A stretch of DNA of 64,000 nucleotides from an uncultured SAR86 cluster bacterium (GTDB lineage: Bacteria > Pseudomonadota > Gammaproteobacteria > Magnimaribacterales > AG-339-G14): positions 1 through 64,000 of the forward strand of contig CACPMT010000002.1 in assembly GCA_902635045.1 (NCBI GenBank). The letters are read 5' to 3'. This document shows, piece by piece, positions 29,370 to 38,012 of this stretch. The position numbers and the translations under genes were made by a program. The notes under the pieces are model-generated. The model searched no databases, was not told the DNA's origin, and saw only the letters and a list, made by a program, of their open reading frames with translations. Numbering within the stretch: the first letter of the stretch is position 1; each line of letters opens with the position of its first letter.

Positions 29370-30172
29370 CCAATGATCTTAAAAAGTGGTTAAATAAAAA
29401 AGAGTCTTCTAAAGAGATTATAACGGATTCATTAATTCAAAAATATAAAGCCTGTTTATCAGCAGATGTAGACGTTAAAAATCTATTAGGCCTTCATTGG
29501 TGTTTAACACAACCTAAAGAAACAAGACTAAATCTGAATATTGACGGCCATATTAAAAAAGGAAACTTTATGCCGCCAATTCCTTTAGAGCAAAGAATGT
29601 GGGCGGCAAGTTCTATTAGTTTTTTTGAAGATCTTTCATCTGTTAATGAAATAGAAAGACTCTCAGAAATAAAAAAAATAGAAAGAAAAATTAGTAAAAA
29701 TTCTGGGGAATTATATTTTGTTGAAATTGAACATAATTATTACTCAGAAAAAACTTTATTAATTAAAGAAACTCAATCATTAGTTTATAAAAAGTTTTCT
29801 TCTAAAAAAATAAAGAAGCCTTTAATTGATCTTGATAATAAAAAAATCCTTAAAAAAGTTATGCCTGACAATACAATGCTATTTAGATTTTCGGCTATTA
29901 CTTTTAACTCCCACAGAATTCACTACGACAAAGACTATGCTATGAAAAAAGAAAACTATCCTGATTTAGTAGTCCAAGGCCCACTAATTGCCACAATTGT
30001 AATGAATCTTATTCAATCAAATAATTTGGCTCATCATTTAAAAGAATTTAATTTTAGAAATGTTTCTCCAGCATTTGTAAATCAAAATTTAATTATTTGT
30101 GCTAACGAAAACGAAGTTTTAGTAGTAAATGACGATAATGAAATTTTAATGGAAGGTAAGTATAAGTTTTAA
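29366..30172 (+). CDS. HTD2 / mesaconyl-CoA hydratase-like hot-dog dehydratase
   Basis: GHIKKGNFMPPIPLEQRMWAASSISFFEDL; RFSAITFNSHRIHYDKDYA; VVQGPLIATIVMNL. Confidence 0.8.
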   Translation: MTNDLKKWLNKKESSKEIITDSLIQKYKACLSADVDVKNLLGLHWCLTQPKETRLNLNIDGHIKKGNFMPPIPLEQRMWAASSISFFEDLSSVNEIERLSEIKKIERKISKNSGELYFVEIEHNYYSEKTLLIKETQSLVYKKFSSKKIKKPLIDLDNKKILKKVMPDNTMLFRFSAITFNSHRIHYDKDYAMKKENYPDLVVQGPLIATIVMNLIQSNNLAHHLKEFNFRNVSPAFVNQNLIICANENEVLVVNDDNEILMEGKYKF

Positions 30173-30175
30173 AAG

Positions 30176-30252
30176 TGGCGCGCCCGGAAGGATTCGAACC
30201 TCCGACACCGTAGTTCGTAGCCACGTGCTCTATCCAGCTGAGCTACGGGCGC
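30176..30252 (-). tRNA. tRNA-Arg(ACG)
   Basis: Reverse strand GCGCCCGTAGCTCAGCTGGATAGAGCACGTGGCTACGAACTACGGTGTCGGAGGTTCGAATCCTTCCGGGCGCGCCA folds as a cloverleaf; loop CTACGAA; CCA encoded. Confidence 0.95.
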
Positions 30253-30273
30253 TTTCGGAATATTCTACAGAAT

Positions 30274-30432
30274 CTAAGAAATTTTTTTATGAATTTCTTC
30301 CCTATGAACTACTATAGAATCTGGTGCATCAATACCTAACCTTACTTGATTGCCCTTCAATTCAAGAACAGTTATTTTGATATTATCTCCAATGACAAGT
30401 GATTGATGTTGTTTTCTACTCAAAACTAGCAA
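30274..30432 (-). CDS. csrA: carbon storage regulator CsrA
   Basis: Reverse strand TTG start at 30432 gives (M)LVLSRKQHQSLVIGDNIKITVLELKGNQVRLGIDAPDSIVVHREEIHKKIS; SD AGGGGGAG. Absent from ORF track. Confidence 0.95.
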   Translation of the reverse strand: MLVLSRKQHQSLVIGDNIKITVLELKGNQVRLGIDAPDSIVVHREEIHKKIS

Positions 30433-30523
30433 TTTTCATCTCCCCCTTAAACAACTTATCAATTATACGACAAGATGTACAATAAAATGCCAAGGAGATT
30501 GTTAATTTTTTAAGTAAGATTTA

Positions 30524-31387
30524 TTAATCTGGATCTAAGCCATATGGAGGTGCAGAAAAATAATTGCTATTTAATAAATAAGTTTTTGTTCTGAGCATAT
30601 CTGCAAGCTCTTCATTTGACAAATCTTCTCCTATTTCAGAATACTTGAAACTATTTCCAACATAAACTGGCACTTCACTATTTATCCTTCTTCTGATTTC
30701 AAAAAATAATAAGGACGACCTTAATACAGCACTAAAATGACTAACTAATTGAAAAGCTAATGAATTTGAACCTGGAAAATTAATTGGTATTATCATTGGA
30801 TCGGTTTGTTTTATAAGCCTAGATGTAAATTTCTTCCATTCACAATCAAAGGCTTTAGATTTTTTTTCGTAAAATTTGAGTGTTGTTGATACCGTTCCTG
30901 AAGGAAATATAATTATGCAACCGCCTTCTGAAATATGTTTTCTAGCTTTCTTTCTGGTTTCTAAGTTAGTTAACAATGCTTTTTTATCTCCTGTGAAGTC
31001 GATTGGTAATAAATTTCCTTTAGTTTCTGGAGCTCTTAATAGTAAGGAATGAACCAATAACTTAAAATCTTTACGCTTTTGACTAACTAGCCAACTCAAA
31101 ATCAATCCGTCTAAAACTCCAAATGGATGATTGGCTACAACTATTGCAGGCCCGGTTGTGGGGATCTTATCTAAGTCTATGTCACTTATATTGATTTTTA
31201 ATTTAAGTAAATCGATGCAGCCATCCCAAAAACTTTTCCAGTGATCAGGGTTTTTTTGGTATCTCCGATAAAGTTTAAATAGTTTAGGTTGACCAGTAAT
31301 GTATTCGATAGATCTTATTAATATTTTTTTTAAAATTGGATCTTCAGGGTCAGCGTAACTGAAATATTTCGAATCTATATAGTCCAT
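30524..31387 (-). CDS. PlsC-like acyltransferase
   Basis: VVANHPFGVLDGLIL (NHX4D-like), IIFPSGTVS. Confidence 0.85.
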   Translation of the reverse strand: MDYIDSKYFSYADPEDPILKKILIRSIEYITGQPKLFKLYRRYQKNPDHWKSFWDGCIDLLKLKINISDIDLDKIPTTGPAIVVANHPFGVLDGLILSWLVSQKRKDFKLLVHSLLLRAPETKGNLLPIDFTGDKKALLTNLETRKKARKHISEGGCIIIFPSGTVSTTLKFYEKKSKAFDCEWKKFTSRLIKQTDPMIIPINFPGSNSLAFQLVSHFSAVLRSSLLFFEIRRRINSEVPVYVGNSFKYSEIGEDLSNEELADMLRTKTYLLNSNYFSAPPYGLDPD

Positions 31388-31395
31388 TTTTTTTC

Positions 31396-31485
31396 TGGCG
31401 GAGAGAAAGGGATTCGAACCCTTGAAGGAGTTTCCCCCTTACCCGCTTTCCAAGCGAGCGCATTCGACCACTCTGCCATCTCTCC
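31396..31485 (-). tRNA. tRNA-Ser(GGA)
   Basis: Reverse strand GGAGAGATGGCAGAGTGGTCGAATGCGCTCGCTTGGAAAGCGGGTAAGGGGGAAACTCCTTCAAGGGTTCGAATCCCTTTCTCTCCGCCA; long variable arm; loop TTGGAAA. Confidence 0.95.
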
Positions 31486-31500
31486 TATTATGACAAACAT

Positions 31501-32274
31501 TTAATCTCTTATACCTATACCTTTTTTTAAGATATACAAACTAACTGAGTAGAAAATTATAATAAAAAAGGAAATCATTAATATGGCAAAGTTAACATTA
31601 ATATCTGAAACACCCAACATACCGTATCTAAATGCATTAACCATATATAAAACTGGGTTTAATTTGGATATAAATTGCCATGTTTCAGATAAGAGGCTTA
31701 TTGAATAAAAAACTCCTCCCAAATAAATTAATGGAGTTAATATAAATGTTGGCACAATATTGATATCATCGAAACTATCTGCAAAAACTGCATTTAATAA
31801 GCCTGCTAGAGAAAATAATATAGCTGTAAGAATTATTACCATTAAAGTTAAAAAAATATTTTGAATAACGATTTCGGTAAAAAATAGAGAAGTAATCAAA
31901 ACAAGCATCCCTACTATAATTCCTCTTGCAACGCCGCCAGCAACAAAACCAATTAAAATTAAATACGTTGGCATTGGAGAAATTAATAACTCTTCTAAAC
32001 TTCTTGAAAATTTATTTCCATAAAAAGAAGAAACAACATTTGAATAAGAATTTGTAATTACAGCAAGCATTATTAAACCTGGTGCCATAAATTGCATATA
32101 TTCAAAACCACCCATTAAACCAATTCTATTTCCTATAAAAGTTCCAAAAATTACAAAGTATAAAATTGTAGTAATAACAGACGGTATTAGAGCTTGTTGC
32201 CATATTCTAAAAAAACGTCTTATTTCTTTGTATGTAAGTGTTTTGAGTGACCTAAATTGTTCAACAGGATTCAT
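31501..32274 (-). CDS. ABC-2 type transporter permease
   Basis: Polytopic; FMAPGLIMLAVITNSYSN; 4-nt overlap with the ATPase gene. Confidence 0.88.
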   Translation of the reverse strand: MNPVEQFRSLKTLTYKEIRRFFRIWQQALIPSVITTILYFVIFGTFIGNRIGLMGGFEYMQFMAPGLIMLAVITNSYSNVVSSFYGNKFSRSLEELLISPMPTYLILIGFVAGGVARGIIVGMLVLITSLFFTEIVIQNIFLTLMVIILTAILFSLAGLLNAVFADSFDDINIVPTFILTPLIYLGGVFYSISLLSETWQFISKLNPVLYMVNAFRYGMLGVSDINVNFAILMISFFIIIFYSVSLYILKKGIGIRD

Positions 32275-33188
32275 CTTTTATTTGTTAAGTTTAAAAACAA
32301 TTCTTCTAGCCTATTTGTTTCATTTGTCATATTAACAACTTCAATGTTATTGTCTGAAAGAAATTTAATAATCTGATTCAAAGAAGTATTTTCGTTAACA
32401 TTAACTGAAAACTGGTTTTCACAGATGAAATTGAAATTCATTTTTGAATGATCTAAGTTAGAAGGTATAGGGTGCCTTAATTCAAATAAATAATTTTGAG
32501 ATTCTAGTTCATTTAGCAAAGAGTTCATTGATGAAGTTTTAATGATTGAACCTTCATCAATAATTGAAATATTTTTACAAAGCTTTTCGGCCTCTTCTAG
32601 GTAGTGAGTTGTTAATATGATGGTGGTTCCCTTTCCATTAATTTCTTTCAAAAAATCCCAAAGCGATCTTCTTAGTTCAATATCTACTCCAGCGGAAGGT
32701 TCATCTAAAATTAAAAGATCAGGATTATTGACCAGGGCCTTAGCAACCATTAGTCTTCTTTTCATTCCCCCAGATAAATTTCTTCCTTGATCGTATCTTT
32801 TGTCCCAAAGGCCGAGAGCTTTCAAATAATAATTAGTGTTTTTTGTAACCTCTTTTGAAGAAAGTCCATAATATCCAGCTTGATGGGATAGAACCTGATA
32901 TACCGTTTCAAACTGATTGAAGTTGACTTCTTGTCCTACAACACCTAACTTTTTTTTAGCAAGGGAATGATTTTTATCAATATCTATTCCTAAAATTTCA
33001 ACTAACCCAGAAGTTTTAGTCACAAGGGAACTAATGATTCCAATCGCTGTAGATTTTCCTGCTCCATTTGGACCCAATAATGCATAAAAATCACCAGACT
33101 CAACTTTTAGTGATATGTTTTTTAGAGCTTCTATCCCACCAGGATAAGTCTTAGAAAGCTCTTCTATATTTAAAGCTATATTTGACAA
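32271..33188 (-). CDS. ABC transporter ATP-binding protein
   Basis: GPNGAGKST, LSGGMKRRLMVAKAL, LLILDEPSAGVD. Confidence 0.95.
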   Translation of the reverse strand: MSNIALNIEELSKTYPGGIEALKNISLKVESGDFYALLGPNGAGKSTAIGIISSLVTKTSGLVEILGIDIDKNHSLAKKKLGVVGQEVNFNQFETVYQVLSHQAGYYGLSSKEVTKNTNYYLKALGLWDKRYDQGRNLSGGMKRRLMVAKALVNNPDLLILDEPSAGVDIELRRSLWDFLKEINGKGTTIILTTHYLEEAEKLCKNISIIDEGSIIKTSSMNSLLNELESQNYLFELRHPIPSNLDHSKMNFNFICENQFSVNVNENTSLNQIIKFLSDNNIEVVNMTNETNRLEELFLNLTNKR

Positions 33189-33189
33189 A

Positions 33190-34365
33190 TTATTTTGTTA
33201 GAAATGACATTCCATCTTCAAGCCCTTTCAGGGTAAGTGGAAACATTTGGTCTTCAATTAAAGACCTTGATAAATCTATAGATGCTGAGTAATCCCAATG
33301 GTCTTCTGGAACAGGATTAAGCCAAATTAGACGTTCATAATTATTAAAAAATTTTTTCATCCATAATGAGCCTGGTTCCTCATTCCAGTGTTCTATGCTA
33401 CCACCAGCATTAGTAATTTCATAAGGAGCCATGGTAGCGTCGCCGACAAAAATTATTTTGTAATCTGATGAGTATTTGTGAAGTATTTCTGTGGTCTCAA
33501 TCCTTTCATTATGTCTTCTTCTATTATCTTTCCAGACAGTTTCATAAATGAAATTATGAAAATAAAAGTATTCAAGATTTTTAAATTCTGTTTTACAAGC
33601 CGAAAAAAGCTCTTCACAAATTTTTACGTGTGGATCCATCGAGCCTCCTACATCAAACAGAACTAACACTTTTACTGCATTAGTTTTTTCAGGAATCATT
33701 TTAATATCTAAAAGCCCAGCATTTTTTGCTGTAGACTTAATTGTTCCGTCTAAATCAAACTCATCTTCTCGAGATTCTCTTACAAACTTCCTTAATCTTC
33801 TTAAAGCTATTTTTATGTTTCTAGTTCCTAATTCGATTGAATCATCTAAATTACGATAATCCCTTTGTTGCCAAACTTTTACTGCTTTATTTTGCTTTCC
33901 CTCACCTCCAACTCTGATTCCTTCTGGATTGACGCCATCGTTACCATAAGGGGATGTTCCAGCTGTACCAACCCATTTATTGCCACCTTCATGTTTGCCC
34001 TTTTGTTCTTCAAGTCTTTTTTTGAATTCATCTAGAAGTTTCTCTAGACCACCCATGGACTTAATGTTTTTTAATTCCTCTTCAGTTAAAAACTTTTCGA
34101 ATTCTTTTCTTAACCATTCGTCTGGAATCATAGCTTGAATGACATCGTCGAGAGTTTCTAGACCCTTAAAATAAATATCAAATGCTCTATCAAACTTGTC
34201 ATAATGTTTCTCATCTTTTACCAAGATCGATCTTGATAAATAGTAAAAATCATTAATGTTTGCAAATGCAATTTGATGTTCCAAACCTTGAATCAAATCA
34301 AGCAATTCTCTCAAAGTACAAGGAACTCCAGTTTCTTTTAAAGTCTTGAACAGATTAATAAGCAT
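33190..34365 (-). CDS. VWA domain-containing CoxE-like protein
   Basis: VLVLFDVGGSMDPH MIDAS-type motif. Confidence 0.88.
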   Translation of the reverse strand: MLINLFKTLKETGVPCTLRELLDLIQGLEHQIAFANINDFYYLSRSILVKDEKHYDKFDRAFDIYFKGLETLDDVIQAMIPDEWLRKEFEKFLTEEELKNIKSMGGLEKLLDEFKKRLEEQKGKHEGGNKWVGTAGTSPYGNDGVNPEGIRVGGEGKQNKAVKVWQQRDYRNLDDSIELGTRNIKIALRRLRKFVRESREDEFDLDGTIKSTAKNAGLLDIKMIPEKTNAVKVLVLFDVGGSMDPHVKICEELFSACKTEFKNLEYFYFHNFIYETVWKDNRRRHNERIETTEILHKYSSDYKIIFVGDATMAPYEITNAGGSIEHWNEEPGSLWMKKFFNNYERLIWLNPVPEDHWDYSASIDLSRSLIEDQMFPLTLKGLEDGMSFLTK

Positions 34366-35226
34366 TTAGGAATTTCCTTCTCTTCTGGTCATAAAGGCAA
34401 GTCTTTCAAGAAGTTGAACGTCTTGTTCGTTTTTAACAAGGGCGCCATAAAGAGGTGGAATTGCCTTGGAAGGATCTCTATTTTTCAATATTTCATCTGG
34501 AAGATCATCAGCCATCAAAAGTTTAAGCCAATCTACTAGCTCTGAAGTAGATGGCTTTTTCTTTAAACCAGGTACTTTCCTAACATCAAAAAATATTTCT
34601 AAAGCTTCTTTAACTAACTTTTCCTTAACTTTTGGATGATGAACTTTTATAATTTTTTTCATAGTTTCTCTGTCAGGGAAAGCAATATAGTGAAAAAAGC
34701 ATCTTCGAAGAAAAGCATCTGGAAGCTCTTTTTCGTTATTACTTGTAATAATTACGATAGGTCTTTTTTTTGCCTTTATAGTTTGTTTAGTTTCATAGAC
34801 ATAAAACTCCATCCTGTCTATTTCTTGTAATAAATCGTTTGGAAATTCAATATCAGCCTTGTCTATTTCGTCAATCAGAAGAACTACTCTTTCTTCTGAC
34901 TCAAAAGCTTCCCATAATTTACCTTTTTGTATGTAATTTGAAATTTCTTTAACTCTTTCGTCTCCTAATTGAGAGTCTCGCAGTCTGGTTACTGCATCAT
35001 ACTCGTAAAGTCCCTGTTGAGCTTTAGTTGTAGATTTGATATTCCATTCAATAAGAGGGACTTTATATGAATCAGCTATTTCTTGGGCTAACATTGTCTT
35101 ACCTGTTCCTGGTTCTCCTTTTATTAAAAGTGGTTTTTCTAGTTCTACTGCTGCGTTTACAGAAAGACTTAAGTCTTCTGTAGAAATATATGATTTAGTT
35201 CCTTTAAATTTCATATTGATCCTCAA
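34366..35226 (-). CDS. MoxR-family AAA+ ATPase
   Basis: GEPGTGKTMLAQEIA, VVLLIDEIDKAD. Confidence 0.93.
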   Translation of the reverse strand: MRINMKFKGTKSYISTEDLSLSVNAAVELEKPLLIKGEPGTGKTMLAQEIADSYKVPLIEWNIKSTTKAQQGLYEYDAVTRLRDSQLGDERVKEISNYIQKGKLWEAFESEERVVLLIDEIDKADIEFPNDLLQEIDRMEFYVYETKQTIKAKKRPIVIITSNNEKELPDAFLRRCFFHYIAFPDRETMKKIIKVHHPKVKEKLVKEALEIFFDVRKVPGLKKKPSTSELVDWLKLLMADDLPDEILKNRDPSKAIPPLYGALVKNEQDVQLLERLAFMTRREGNS

Positions 35227-35264
35227 TTAATTAATCTGAAGCATATATTATCAAAAGACAACAT

Positions 35265-36074
35265 TTATTTCTTCATTCTTAATTTTGCCATTTGTTTGGA
35301 TTGACCTACTAATTTTCCATCAGAATCCCAAATTTCCCTATCTTCTTCCATAAAACCTTTTGTAACAAACTCTGTTTTTGCAGATACTTTTAAAGGCCCT
35401 GGTGAAGGAAAACCTCTTATATGAGATGTAAGAGTTATAGTTGGAACCCACCCTACAGAACCAAGTTTATTAAAAATTGGTGGAGTTGTTGCGTCTAGAA
35501 ATAATATTAAAGTAAATAAATCTACTGTCTCTTTTTCTGGCCATGACATATAAAGTTTTAAAACAGCATCATTTTCTTGTTTGCTGTTTTCCCACCAAAC
35601 AGAGTCTTTGCAATATTTTTTTTCTAAATTTTTTTCTAATTTGGGATTAAATCCTTCTTTGAATGGTTGAAGAATACAATCATCATATGAATCAAAGTTT
35701 GGCTCATTTCGCATGGATAAATCTAATCCATTTGATTTGGAAAAATTTGTAAATGTGCCTGTAAAAATTACTTTAACTTTATTATCTTGAATCAATTCTG
35801 CTCTGGCAGTGCTCATACTTTTACTTTCACTTACTGGGTAAACTTTTACTAAAGACTCTCCAAAATCAAGTCGTTCCAAATAATTAGCAGAAATCGATAA
35901 AGGATCTTTGTGAGTCAATGAGTTCGAAATTGCTTTTGCAGCAAAAGCCATAGAGTATCCACCATTGGGTGTATTTCCGATACTCCACCTATCAGATAAA
36001 TTTCCTGTCCAGAAATTTGTATCCTTCTGGACTGATAAAATATCATCTTTAAAGTTTTCAAATGATGTTTTCAT
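35265..36074 (-). CDS. TesB-like acyl-CoA thioesterase family
   Basis: NTPNGGYSMAFAAKAI...LSISANYLERLDFGES...WVPTITLTSHIRG. Confidence 0.8.
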   Translation of the reverse strand: MKTSFENFKDDILSVQKDTNFWTGNLSDRWSIGNTPNGGYSMAFAAKAISNSLTHKDPLSISANYLERLDFGESLVKVYPVSESKSMSTARAELIQDNKVKVIFTGTFTNFSKSNGLDLSMRNEPNFDSYDDCILQPFKEGFNPKLEKNLEKKYCKDSVWWENSKQENDAVLKLYMSWPEKETVDLFTLILFLDATTPPIFNKLGSVGWVPTITLTSHIRGFPSPGPLKVSAKTEFVTKGFMEEDREIWDSDGKLVGQSKQMAKLRMKK

Positions 36075-36096
36075 TAATTATAAAAGCTAGTTTATA

Positions 36097-36894
36097 TTGT
36101 TCATTATGCCATTTAAATTATTTGATATCGGAGCAAATTTAACCCATAAATCATTTAAAAATGATTTTGATGAAGTCGTGAAAAGATCTTTATCAAAAGG
36201 AGTTAGAAATATATGCATAACTGGGTGTGATTTACCAGATAGTCAAAAAGCATTAGATTTAGCTAAAAAGTTTCCTGACAACCTTATATCAACTTGCGGT
36301 ATTCACCCGCATTATGCAGACTCTTTTAATGAAAACTCTGAAAAAGAGATTCAAGAAATTTGTAAAAATTCTTTAGTTAAAGCTATTGGTGAGACTGGGC
36401 TAGATTTTAATAGAAATTATTCAGATAAAAAAAATCAAATTAAGTCTTTTCTTGCGCATATTAAATTGGCTAATTCTCTAAATTTACCGATGTTTTTACA
36501 TCAAAGAGACGCTCATAAAGAATTTATGAATTGTCTCAATACAGAAACTCCAAAAATAAACTGTGTAGTTCATTGTTTTACAGGAAACAAAAAAGAACTT
36601 TTTGAATATTTAGACAAAGATTTTTATATTGGTTTAACAGGATGGGTATGTGACCCAAAAAGAGGGGCTCATTTAAAGGAATTAATTCCTTTAATTCCAT
36701 TAAACAGACTCCTTATTGAAACAGATAGCCCTTATCTTTTGCCAAAAAATCTTAAAGTTAAGGGAAGAAGAAATGAACCTTGCTTTCTAACTGAAATCTT
36801 AAAAAAAATTATCAAAGAGAGAAGCGAATCAGAAAATGAGATTATAGAAATGCTTTCAAAAAATAGTTTTTGTTTTTTTAACATTCAGCAATAA
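36097..36894 (+). CDS. TatD family hydrolase
   Basis: IGANLTHKSF, GIHPHYAD, AIGETGLDFNR, HCFTGN, LIETDSPYLLP. Confidence 0.93.
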   Translation: MFIMPFKLFDIGANLTHKSFKNDFDEVVKRSLSKGVRNICITGCDLPDSQKALDLAKKFPDNLISTCGIHPHYADSFNENSEKEIQEICKNSLVKAIGETGLDFNRNYSDKKNQIKSFLAHIKLANSLNLPMFLHQRDAHKEFMNCLNTETPKINCVVHCFTGNKKELFEYLDKDFYIGLTGWVCDPKRGAHLKELIPLIPLNRLLIETDSPYLLPKNLKVKGRRNEPCFLTEILKKIIKERSESENEIIEMLSKNSFCFFNIQQ

Positions 36895-38011
36895 TTTTTG
36901 ACTTTATAAGTTCGTCAATTAAGTTTTCCTTTCCAATGCTTTTTATAATTTCTCTTGTGTTTTTTCCTTTTTCAACTGGTGAAAATTTAATTTTTCCAGG
37001 AGTATTTGAAAATCTAGGTGCTGGAGCAGGTTGAATTACGCCGTCAATGTCAATAAAAGTTTCTCTTTCTTTATTATGTTGGTAATTAATTGATTCCTCC
37101 AATGAAAGAACGGGAGCAAAACAAATGTCTCCTCCTTCCATAACTTCGCACCATTCGTCGCGCGTTTTCTCCATAAATTTTTTTTCCATTATTTCTTTAA
37201 ACTCAGGCCATCTAGATCTATCCATTTGATTTTTAAATTTTTCTTTATCGAGCTCTAATCTATTTATAAGCTCTTCGTAAAATTGTGGCTCTATGGAGCC
37301 TACAGATACATACTTTCCATCTTTGCATTCATAACATCCATAAAAATGAGCTGCACCATCTAATAAATTTGATTCCCTATGATCTGTCCATACGCCAGCC
37401 GAATAAAATCCATACATCATAGACATAAGCAGCGCAGAACCGTCTGTCATTGCTGAATCAATTACTTGACCCTTTCCTGATTTTGCAACTTCTACTAAAG
37501 CAGCACAAATTCCCATAGCTAAGAGCATTCCTCCTCCACCAAAATCTCCAACTAAATTTAAAGGAGGGATGGGAGGGCTATTTTTTTTGCCTATTGAAGA
37601 AAGTGCTCCTGTTAATGCTATGTAATTGATATCGTGTCCAGGATCAGATGCAAGGGAGCCATATTGGCCCCACCCTGTCATTCTTCCATAAATAAGCTTT
37701 GAATTAACTTCAAAAAAATCTGAAGGCCCCATTTCAAGTTTTTCCATTTTTCCAGGTCTAAGCCCTTCTATAACAACGTCAGCACTTTTCACTATATCCT
37801 TTATAAGGTTTATGGATTCTTTCTTTTTGAGATCAATGGCAATAGATTTTTTCCCTCTACTTGCAATGTCAGTTTTAGATTTTTGTCCAGCAGATTCTAT
37901 TCTATCAATAACAATAACTTCGGCTCCTAAATCTGCCAAGATCATTCCACAAAAGGGGCCTGGACCTAATGCTGAAAATTCTATAACTTTAATTCCTTTT
38001 AGTGGACCCAT
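36878..38011 (-). CDS. CaiB/BaiF CoA-transferase family (alpha-methylacyl-CoA racemase-like)
   Basis: GIKVIEFSALGPGPFCGMILADLGAEVIVI; VVIEGLRPGKMEKL; GMTGWGQ-like segment. Confidence 0.93.
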   Translation of the reverse strand: MGPLKGIKVIEFSALGPGPFCGMILADLGAEVIVIDRIESAGQKSKTDIASRGKKSIAIDLKKKESINLIKDIVKSADVVIEGLRPGKMEKLEMGPSDFFEVNSKLIYGRMTGWGQYGSLASDPGHDINYIALTGALSSIGKKNSPPIPPLNLVGDFGGGGMLLAMGICAALVEVAKSGKGQVIDSAMTDGSALLMSMMYGFYSAGVWTDHRESNLLDGAAHFYGCYECKDGKYVSVGSIEPQFYEELINRLELDKEKFKNQMDRSRWPEFKEIMEKKFMEKTRDEWCEVMEGGDICFAPVLSLEESINYQHNKERETFIDIDGVIQPAPAPRFSNTPGKIKFSPVEKGKNTREIIKSIGKENLIDELIKSKIIAEC

Positions 38012-38012
38012 A

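Noticed and set aside
31501-33188. ABC-2 exporter as a resistance or secondary metabolite transporter
   Set aside because: Generic ATPase/permease pair; no biosynthetic genes nearby.
33190-35226. MoxR-VWA pair as a possible defence or novel conflict system
   Set aside because: MoxR plus CoxE-like VWA is a common chaperone-type pair; no effector, nuclease or toxin domain is adjacent.
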